From Deltaproteobacteria bacterium (lineage in GTDB: Bacteria; Myxococcota_A; UBA9160; SMWR01): DNA of 46,865 nucleotides. A model generated the notes under the pieces. It was not told the origin of the DNA. It saw only the letters and a list, made by a program, of their open reading frames with translations, and did no database searches. A program made the translations under genes and the position numbers. The DNA lies in the NCBI GenBank assembly GCA_002729515.1, contig PBYF01000094.1, positions 1-46,865 of the forward strand. The letters are read 5' to 3'. Of this stretch, positions 40,491 through 46,865 are shown piece by piece. The stretch's first letter is position 1, and each line of letters opens with the position of its first letter.

Positions 40491-43328
40491 ATGGAACTCG
40501 ACCACGTCCTGATCCGCGGCGCGCGCGAACACAACCTGCGCGGCATCGACGTCCGGATCCCGAAGAAGAATCTGGTCGTCCTGACGGGAGTATCGGGCTC
40601 TGGAAAATCATCCCTGGCATTCGACACGCTCTACGCCGAGGGACAACGACGTTACGTGGAGTCGCTGTCGGCTTACGCCCGGCAATTCCTGGGGCAGATG
40701 GAGAAGCCCCACTACGACACCATCCGCGGTCTCTCTCCAACCATCTCGATCGAACAGAAGACCACCGGGAGCAATCCGCGCTCCACGGTCGGGACCATTA
40801 CCGAGATCTCCGACTACCTGCGGGTTCTCTACGCGCGGGTGGGCGTGCAGCATTGTCACGGCTGCGGGCAGCCAGTTCGCAACCAGACCGCCCAGCAGAT
40901 CGCGCGAGAGATCCTCGCGGTTCCCAAGGGCACCCGGCTGACGCTTCTCGCCCCGATCCTGGTGAACCGAAAGGGCGAGCATCGCGAACTGCTCGCCGAG
41001 TCCCGCAGGTCCGGCTTCACACGTCTTCGCGTCGACGGCAAGATCGTGGCCATCGAGGATCTGGAGGCGCTGGACAAGCGACGGAAACACACGGTCGATG
41101 CCGTAGTCGACCGAATCGTCGCCCGTGACGGCCTGGAGTCGCGCGTCACCGATTCGGTCGAAACGGCACTGCGGGTCGGCGATGGAACGCTCACCTCGTC
41201 GGCTTCCGGAAAACGCGACCGCGTGTTCTCCGAGAAGATGGCCTGCACCGACTGCGGTCACTCCTTCCCCGAACTCACGCCACAGAGCTTTTCATTCAAT
41301 AGCCCGCAGGGGATGTGCGTCGATTGCAACGGTCTGGGCTCCCGCGTCGAAATCGACCCCGACCTGGTGGTACCGGACGATTCGCTTTCCCTCGACCGGG
41401 GAGCGATCCGCTCCTGGGGTCCGGACGTCTCGAAAAAGACCGGCTGGGCCCACGGGTTCCGCGCCCAGATTTGCCGTCAGCTCGACGTCGACTTCGACAC
41501 ACCGTTCCGCAAGCTTCCGAAGCGCAAGCGCGAGCAACTGCTCTGGGGTGCGGGCGACCGGGTGTTCCGGGTGAAATGGACTGGAAAGTCCGGCCAAGGC
41601 AGGCTGGAGACCGAGTGGGAAGGCGTCATCCCGCGCCTCGAGCGACGCTTTCGCCAGACCGGGTCCGAGCGGGCCAAGCGTTGGTACGCCCGGTTCATCG
41701 GTGATGCGCTCTGTTCAAACTGCGGCGGCTCCAGGCTGCGGTCGGAGAGTGCGGCGGTTCGCATTGGAGACCGCACACTGGTCGAAATCTCGGCGCTCAC
41801 AGTCGACGAAGCCCGCAACTTCTTCAAGCAGCTCCGACTCACGGGGGCCGCCCGACAGATCGCCACCGAAGTGCTGAAGGAGATCCGCTGTCGACTCGAC
41901 TTCTTGGCGTCCGTCGGACTCAGCTACCTCTCGCTCGACCGAGCCGGGCCGAGCCTCTCGGGCGGCGAGGCCCAGCGGATCCGACTCGCGAGCCAGGTGG
42001 GCTCGGAGCTGACGGGCGTGATCTACATCCTCGACGAGCCGTCCATCGGATTGCATCAGCGGGACAATCGCCGCCTGCTCACGACCCTCGAGCGCATGCG
42101 CGATATCGGAAACACGGTGGTCGTCGTCGAACACGACGAGGAGACCATTCGCAACGCCGACTTCGTGATCGATTTCGGGCCGGGCGCCGGCGTTGCGGGC
42201 GGACGCATCGTCCACGCGGGAACCCCGAAGAGTCTCGAGCGCAAGAGCAAATCCCTCACCGGTGCCTACCTGGCCGGGCGCCGCGAGATCCCGCTCCCTA
42301 CCGAGCGGCGGTCCGCGAGCGGCAGTATCAAGGTCGTCGGCGCGAGCGCCAACAATCTCTCTGACCTCGACGTGGAATTCCCGCTGGGCGTGCTCACGGC
42401 GGTGACCGGAGTTTCGGGGGCAGGGAAATCGACCCTCGTGAACGACGTTCTCACCCCCGCGCTCGCACGGATCCATCACGGCGCGGCCCGGCGCCCGGGA
42501 AAGCACCACTCGGTCGAGGGTGCGGGCCAACTCGACAAGGTGATCGCCATCGACCAGCGGCCAATCGGCCGCACGCCGCGCAGCAACCCCGCCACCTACA
42601 TTAAGGTGTTCGACCAAATCCGGAGTTTTTTTGCGCAGCTACCCGATGCGCGCATGCACGGCTACAAGCCCGGACGGTTTTCCTTCAACGTCAAAGGCGG
42701 CCGTTGCGAGGCATGCCAGGGGGACGGCGTACGCCGGATCGAGATGCACTTCCTGCCGGATGTGTACGTGAAGTGCGAAGAGTGTCAGGGGCGGCGGTTC
42801 AACGACGCGACCCTGCGTGTTACCTACAGGGGAAAATCGATCGCAGACGTGCTGGACCTGACAGTTCGCGAGGCGGCTCAGCTATTCGCTGTGCATCCCA
42901 GGATCCTCGGCCCGCTCCAGCTGCTTACCGACGTGGGCCTCGACTACCTGCACCTGGGACAGCCGTCTCCGACGCTCTCGGGAGGAGAGGCACAGCGCAT
43001 CAAACTGGCCCGGGAGCTGGCCCGGCGCGCCACGGGACGAACGCTCTACGTGCTCGACGAGCCGACGACCGGCCTACACTTCGACGACGTGCGCAAGCTC
43101 CTCGACGTTCTCGCACGACTCGTCGACGCCGGGAACACTGTCCTCGTGATCGAGCACAACCTCGACGTGATCAAGTCCGCCGACTGGGTCGTCGACCTCG
43201 GACCCGAGGGCGGTCCGGCCGGCGGGCACATCGTCGCGCAGGGCACCCCTGAGACCATCGCCCGAACCCACGCCTCGTACACCGGCCGCTTCCTCAAGCG
43301 GCTGTTGAAACGCCGACGGACCGGCTAG
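40491..43328 (+). CDS. uvrA: Excinuclease ABC subunit A
   Basis: 945 aa, full length for UvrA. Two ABC ATPase modules: the first Walker [16 protein letters not shown] with signature [17 protein letters not shown] and [11 protein letters not shown]; the second [14 protein letters not shown] with [17 protein letters not shown] and [11 protein letters not shown]. Zinc-finger cysteines are present (CTDCGHSF with [14 protein letters not shown] with CEECQGRR). It detects bulky DNA lesions with UvrB in nucleotide-excision repair. It begins 40 bases after the kinase remnant, and no LexA-box-like dyad could be recognised in that gap. The TAG stop shares CTAG with the convergent TMTC-like gene. Confidence 0.96.
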   Translation: MELDHVLIRGAREHNLRGIDVRIPKKNLVVLTGVSGSGKSSLAFDTLYAEGQRRYVESLSAYARQFLGQMEKPHYDTIRGLSPTISIEQKTTGSNPRSTVGTITEISDYLRVLYARVGVQHCHGCGQPVRNQTAQQIAREILAVPKGTRLTLLAPILVNRKGEHRELLAESRRSGFTRLRVDGKIVAIEDLEALDKRRKHTVDAVVDRIVARDGLESRVTDSVETALRVGDGTLTSSASGKRDRVFSEKMACTDCGHSFPELTPQSFSFNSPQGMCVDCNGLGSRVEIDPDLVVPDDSLSLDRGAIRSWGPDVSKKTGWAHGFRAQICRQLDVDFDTPFRKLPKRKREQLLWGAGDRVFRVKWTGKSGQGRLETEWEGVIPRLERRFRQTGSERAKRWYARFIGDALCSNCGGSRLRSESAAVRIGDRTLVEISALTVDEARNFFKQLRLTGAARQIATEVLKEIRCRLDFLASVGLSYLSLDRAGPSLSGGEAQRIRLASQVGSELTGVIYILDEPSIGLHQRDNRRLLTTLERMRDIGNTVVVVEHDEETIRNADFVIDFGPGAGVAGGRIVHAGTPKSLERKSKSLTGAYLAGRREIPLPTERRSASGSIKVVGASANNLSDLDVEFPLGVLTAVTGVSGAGKSTLVNDVLTPALARIHHGAARRPGKHHSVEGAGQLDKVIAIDQRPIGRTPRSNPATYIKVFDQIRSFFAQLPDARMHGYKPGRFSFNVKGGRCEACQGDGVRRIEMHFLPDVYVKCEECQGRRFNDATLRVTYRGKSIADVLDLTVREAAQLFAVHPRILGPLQLLTDVGLDYLHLGQPSPTLSGGEAQRIKLARELARRATGRTLYVLDEPTTGLHFDDVRKLLDVLARLVDAGNTVLVIEHNLDVIKSADWVVDLGPEGGPAGGHIVAQGTPETIARTHASYTGRFLKRLLKRRRTG

Positions 43329-45361
43329 CGCTCGAGCGCAGACCCCGGAAAGCGGGCCTCGATCGCGCGGGCCAGGGCCGCACGGCCCTGGGCGCGGGCC
43401 AGGGACAGGGCGCGCCGCGCGGTGGCCCGGGACTCATCGGTCCGGCCGGCAGCCGCTTGGGCAGTCGCGAGTGTGTCGAGCACGCCCGGGTCTTCACCGC
43501 CACTGAGTTTCACGGCTTCCTGCGCCAGCTCCACGGCGTCCTCGTTCCCCTGCACTGCACCCGTCGCCAGGAACCAGGCCAGGTCGTTGAGTACGGCCAC
43601 TTCACGGCCTCCGAGCGCCAGGCTGGCGCGGTACTCCCCGGCCGCTGCGACGGCATCTCCCTCGGCGGCCAGCAGCGCGCCGAGCCGCGCGTGGACGAGT
43701 GCCGCAGCCGGCCGGCCCAACGCAACCCCGAGCGCCACCGGATCGATGAGCGCTTGCCGGTAGTGAACGATCGCCGGACCGGCCTCTCCGCCGGCCGCGA
43801 GAAGCTCCGCCAGGTGGACGTGCGCGGCCGGGTCATCCGGTGAGATCACGAGAGCGGCCCGAAGGGTGGCTGCCGCGGCAGCGGGATCTTCGGCAGCCTG
43901 GGCCCGACCCAGCCCAACGCGCCAGCGCACCGAACCGGGCTCCCTGCGGATCGCCTCCTCCAGATCGGCGGCGGCAGCAGCGTGGCGCTCGAGGGCCAGC
44001 CGAGTCTCACCGCGCAGCCCCCAGGCCGCTGCCGAGCCCGACTCGAGCGCCAGCGCCGTGTCGAGTTGTTCCTCGGCGTCCTCGAAACGTCGCTCGCCCG
44101 CCAGCGCAACCGCCAGATTTGTGTGGGCCACGTGGTTTCGCTCCGTGACGCGCAGCGCGTGACGGAATAGGGCCTCTGTGTCGCGCCAGGAGTGCACCTG
44201 GGTGTGCGTTGCCAGGCCCAGGACCACAAGCCAGACCAGCGCCCCGGCGGCGAACGCACGCGCCAACCGCGGACGCCCCGCTGCCAGGCCCTTGGCACCC
44301 CATGCGATCGCCACCCCCAGCCCGATCAGGGGGAGATAGGTATAGCGGTCGGCGAGCGCCGCCTGGCCCACCTGCACCAGGCCGATCACAGGAACGAGCA
44401 TGCCGGCAAACCAGAGCCACCCTACCAACAGGTAGGGGTGCCTTCGGCGTGCGAGCCACGCGACAGCTGTCGCCGAGCTGAGCACCACGAGCCCAAGCCC
44501 GCTGCGCTCCAGGGACACGCTGCCGTGCGGGTGCGGGTAGAAGACCGCCAAGTCGAAGGGCCAGAAAAATTTCCACAGGTAGACGAGGTAGGCGTCGAGG
44601 GCCGCCTCTACGCGCATCCATAGCGGAACCCAATCGAGGTGCTGCAGCGCACCTCCGGTGTGCTGGGCCACCAAGGTGACGACACTCGCCGCCGCAGCGA
44701 GCGCGAACAGCGGAAGCTTCTCGATGAGGACCGGCCGCAACGACACCCCGCCGAGCCGGCGCAGGGGCCAGAAGTCGAGAAGCAGCAGCACGCAGGGAAG
44801 GGTCACGAGCATGGGCTTCGCGAGAAGCCCAAGCCCCAGGGTCACGAAGAGGGCGACGGCCCAGGCCCGGGGGGCCTGCGAACGGGCTCTCCGCTCGTGG
44901 AGCAGCAAGGCCAAGCCGAAGAAGAAACCGCTCAAGACATCCTTGCGCGCGGAGATCCAGGCCACTGACTCGACATGGAGCGGGTGCAGTGCGAAGAGCG
45001 CGGCGACGAAGGCACTCGGCCACGGCTCGCGGGTCAGGCGCCGCAGGGCCTCGAAGAGAAGCAGCGCGTTCGCCAGATGCAGCAGCAGGCTCGTCGCGTG
45101 GAAAGCGCTGGCGTTGAGCCCGAACAAGTGCGCGTCGAGCATCCACGACAGGCGAGTCAACGGGAACCAATTGGCACCCTGGAACGTGGTCCAGGCCCAC
45201 TTCCAGCCCTGGAGGGTAAAACCCACCATCACCTCCGGGCGCTCGGTCACGTAGAGATCGTCGTCGAAAGCGACGAAGCCACTCGCCAGCACGCTGGCGT
45301 AGGCGACCACCGTGGCCGCCACGATGGCAAGAGCGAGCAGAAGGCCGCGGCGATCCCCCAT
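43325..45361 (-). CDS. Second TMTC-like polytopic membrane protein with TPR tail
   Basis: 678 aa from ATG 45361 (MGDRRGLLLALAIVAA); the frame continues upstream without a membrane-protein start. It has the same layout as the product of 32074-34272: acidic first loop VAFDDDLYVTERP (Asp33-35), HPLHVESVAWISARKDVLSG, about ten TM helices, then TPR-like repeats from about residue 400 (HTNLAVALAGERRFEDAEEQ, AWGLRGETRLALERHAAA). The two proteins are clear paralogues about 11 kb apart. A role in surface glycosylation is inferred from the GT-C family. Its stop lies in the CTAG overlap with uvrA. Confidence 0.85.
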   Translation of the reverse strand: MGDRRGLLLALAIVAATVVAYASVLASGFVAFDDDLYVTERPEVMVGFTLQGWKWAWTTFQGANWFPLTRLSWMLDAHLFGLNASAFHATSLLLHLANALLLFEALRRLTREPWPSAFVAALFALHPLHVESVAWISARKDVLSGFFFGLALLLHERRARSQAPRAWAVALFVTLGLGLLAKPMLVTLPCVLLLLDFWPLRRLGGVSLRPVLIEKLPLFALAAAASVVTLVAQHTGGALQHLDWVPLWMRVEAALDAYLVYLWKFFWPFDLAVFYPHPHGSVSLERSGLGLVVLSSATAVAWLARRRHPYLLVGWLWFAGMLVPVIGLVQVGQAALADRYTYLPLIGLGVAIAWGAKGLAAGRPRLARAFAAGALVWLVVLGLATHTQVHSWRDTEALFRHALRVTERNHVAHTNLAVALAGERRFEDAEEQLDTALALESGSAAAWGLRGETRLALERHAAAAADLEEAIRREPGSVRWRVGLGRAQAAEDPAAAAATLRAALVISPDDPAAHVHLAELLAAGGEAGPAIVHYRQALIDPVALGVALGRPAAALVHARLGALLAAEGDAVAAAGEYRASLALGGREVAVLNDLAWFLATGAVQGNEDAVELAQEAVKLSGGEDPGVLDTLATAQAAAGRTDESRATARRALSLARAQGRAALARAIEARFPGSALER

Positions 45362-45457
45362 GCACCAAGAATGGCAAAACGGCGCGTCGCCGCCCGGCTG
45401 GCTCCCCCCTGCTCCGGGCGGCTGGACAGTCCCCCCCGTTTGGTGTCCAATCTGGAC

Positions 45458-45919
45458 ATGGATAATCTTCAACGACTCGCCACCTCCAGCCTGCTCCTCG
45501 CCCTATGCATCGGCCCGCTCGCCTGCGCGAGCGGCGGCAATACCGGGGGGCGCGGCTGGCGCAACCAGCTGCCCCAGCTCTACCCGAACGCGCACTACCA
45601 GAGGATCGGGGCCGAACAGGCGCGCATGGACATCGACAACTGCATGTACCGTGCAGACCAAGGCGCCCCCCGCGAGAGCGTCGCCAAGGATGCGGCGATC
45701 AACACGCTGGGCGGAGCTGCGGCCGGCGCCGCGCTCGGCGCGATCGGCGGCGCGATCGCCGGGAAGCCGGGAACCGGTGCCGCAATCGGTGCGGCCACCG
45801 GCGGCACGTTGGGAGCCGGAAAGACGGTCTATGACAAGAGCAAGCCCGCAGAGACGTACAAGGGCTACGTGGAAGCCTGCCTGCGCGAGCGCGGCTACGA
45901 CGTAATCGGCTGGCAGTAG
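45458..45919 (+). CDS. Glycine-zipper outer-membrane lipoprotein
   Basis: 153 aa from ATG 45458. A hydrophobic leader ends in PLAC, a weak lipobox. The mature chain has a conserved-looking linker (NAHYQRIGAEQARMDIDNCMYRA), then a glycine-zipper segment of about 40 residues: GGAAAGAALGAIGGAIAGKP, then GTGAAIGAATGGTLGAGK. Such 2TM zippers insert into or associate with membranes; relatives include SlyB/Pcp-type lipoproteins. The C-terminus YKGYVEACLRERGYDVIGW is typical of these proteins. Divergent from the TMTC-like gene. Confidence 0.82.
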   Translation: MDNLQRLATSSLLLALCIGPLACASGGNTGGRGWRNQLPQLYPNAHYQRIGAEQARMDIDNCMYRADQGAPRESVAKDAAINTLGGAAAGAALGAIGGAIAGKPGTGAAIGAATGGTLGAGKTVYDKSKPAETYKGYVEACLRERGYDVIGWQ

Positions 45920-45941
45920 CTCCCCTGCGAGGGCCCGCAGG

Positions 45942-46559
45942 TCAGCCGGATCGGCGTGCGGAGGCGCTCAAGGCCAGCAACCCCAACGCCACCAGAATCG
46001 CGGTATTCGGCTCCGGAACCGCCCGCACGACCCACCTCGGCGACGAGAGGTCGTCGTCGGTCACACAGTTGGCGCCGTGGAGCGCTCCGCAGAGCCCCAG
46101 CAGTTCCATGAGTCCGTCTTTCGCCCAGGCTTTTTCGGCCTTGTCCCGCGCCGCGAGATAATCCTCAAAAATGACTATCAGGGGCGACTGCACCAAGCCG
46201 TTGGCGGCGATCCCTTCTCCGTAACCGCTGTCGAGAGCGGGGACTAGCGACTGTTGGCCGATGCCCCCTCGCGACTGGTAGTCGGCAACAGCAAATAGCG
46301 ATTCGAAACCGAATAGCTCCGATGAAGAAGAGGCGGACAAGTCCTGCCACCGATATAGCGGCCTGTGTCCGTATACCCCGACGCGGTCACGCACCGGATC
46401 ACGCTGCTCCGTCTCCGCTACCCCAGCCTCAGCGACCAGACGAACCCACCCAGGTGTCAAGAACCCGCCCGCTACCAGAACCGGAAACAATAGCAACGTC
46501 AGTGCTGCCGCTCGTTCCCGTCTTTGCAGAAGCCGGAGGCTCCGCTTCACCCGCACCAT
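45942..46559 (-). CDS. PEP-CTERM sorting-signal protein
   Basis: 205 aa. ATG 46559 has GAGGAG seven bases upstream, better than the in-frame ATG at 46580. A basic N-terminus and hydrophobic AAALTLLLFPVLVAGGFL form the export signal. The C-terminus is a textbook PEP-CTERM: VPEPNTAILVALGLLAL then SASARRSG, i.e. Pro-Glu-Pro, a TM helix and an Arg pair. Exosortase cuts this signal and passes the protein to the cell surface, usually in EPS-producing Gram-negatives. No exosortase or EPS genes lie in this window. The middle of the protein has two Cys (LGLCGALHGANC) and no known domain. Confidence 0.8.
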   Translation of the reverse strand: MVRVKRSLRLLQRRERAAALTLLLFPVLVAGGFLTPGWVRLVAEAGVAETEQRDPVRDRVGVYGHRPLYRWQDLSASSSSELFGFESLFAVADYQSRGGIGQQSLVPALDSGYGEGIAANGLVQSPLIVIFEDYLAARDKAEKAWAKDGLMELLGLCGALHGANCVTDDDLSSPRWVVRAVPEPNTAILVALGLLALSASARRSG

Positions 46560-46719
46560 CGCGCAACTCCTCGACCCCACGCGTCACGGAGCACTGCTTA
46601 GGTGCGCTTCGTGAAAGCCGCGGGACTGATTCCCAGGCGTCGCTATCGGGCGGACCGGAGTGCGGCTTTACATCGATTACTGCTCGAAGTGAGAAAGCAC
46701 ATGCGATTGAGGCGCACAC

Positions 46720-46865
46720 GTGCCGGAAAACACTTTACGCATTACATCCGGACTGAAATCCTGCACACGACCGGCATTCGAAACGCACGCGTGCCGGAAA
46801 ACACTTTACGCATTACATCCGGACTGAAATCCTGCACACGACCGGCATTCGAAACGCACGCGTGC
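46720..46865. repeat. 71-bp tandem repeat, two full copies and the start of a third, at the right edge
   Basis: 46720-46790 and 46791-46861 are identical; the next copy begins at 46862. The unit contains TGCCGG...CCGGCA arms, and the junctions form the palindrome GCACGCGTGC (46785-46794). It is much less GC-rich than the genes around it. No ORF spans it. The array continues beyond the window. Confidence 0.95.

Noticed and set aside
46720-46865. CRISPR array
   Set aside because: The full 71-bp period is identical, so there is no variable spacer; two copies are too few to decide.

Overview
The window reads as a piece of a high-GC Gram-negative chromosome. The cues are lipoproteins with lipoboxes, an LPS heptosyltransferase, a PEP-CTERM protein, a tungstate ABC transporter, an F420-type LLM oxidoreductase, a selenoprotein, and two large TMTC-like membrane/TPR proteins. 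This mix fits an uncultured deltaproteobacterial-grade lineage (Myxococcota or Desulfobacterota-like). That placement is inference, because no rRNA or other marker is present. Both ends lie inside tandem repeats (24 bp at the left, 71 bp at the right), as expected of a contig that stopped at repeats.

Layout. 0-9.2 kb: partial repeat lipoprotein, metallo-beta-lactamase-fold lipoprotein, sulfatase-fold/TPR lipoprotein, FATP-type acyl-CoA synthetase, tungstate transporter tupABC, NfeD-like protein, GFA-family protein and a broken membrane-protein gene. 9.3-15.1 kb: a regulatory island with a degenerate NtrC-type response regulator, a 42-codon ORF, a multi-TM/GAF histidine kinase, a LolA-like envelope protein and a receiver-less sigma54 activator. 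The two transcription units carry similar direct-repeat arrays spaced by about 10 bp. 15.2-21 kb: an LLM oxidoreductase, then a leftward operon surE-like, msrA, thioredoxin fusion, UGSC selenoprotein, DUF1295. The UGSC gene is split by an in-frame UGA that lies exactly in the U-G-S-C motif and is followed by a SECIS-like hairpin.

21-32 kb: xthA, a secreted protein with a strong terminator, a transglutaminase-like lipoprotein, a redoxin-like protein, a thioesterase, a VWA-OmpA lipoprotein, a 4-TM YvlD-like protein, an unrecognised 388-aa protein, a gene-free stretch with a chain of hairpins ending in a terminator (candidate small RNA), a LuxR regulator, a coiled-coil protein and a CHASE2 adenylate/guanylate cyclase. 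32-38.6 kb: a tightly packed envelope/glycan operon (TMTC-like protein, TraB-family protein, GT4 glycosyltransferase, Gfo/Idh/MocA oxidoreductase, heptosyltransferase). 38.6-46.9 kb: a 37-bp repeat, a Crp-family regulator, the remains of a hybrid histidine kinase, uvrA, a second TMTC-like protein, a glycine-zipper lipoprotein and an orphan PEP-CTERM protein.

The strongest candidate for something special is the selenoprotein operon. Next come the regulatory island with its shared repeat arrays, the candidate small RNA, the five convergent gene pairs that overlap by exactly CTAG, and a set of genes that appear to be eroding by internal deletion.
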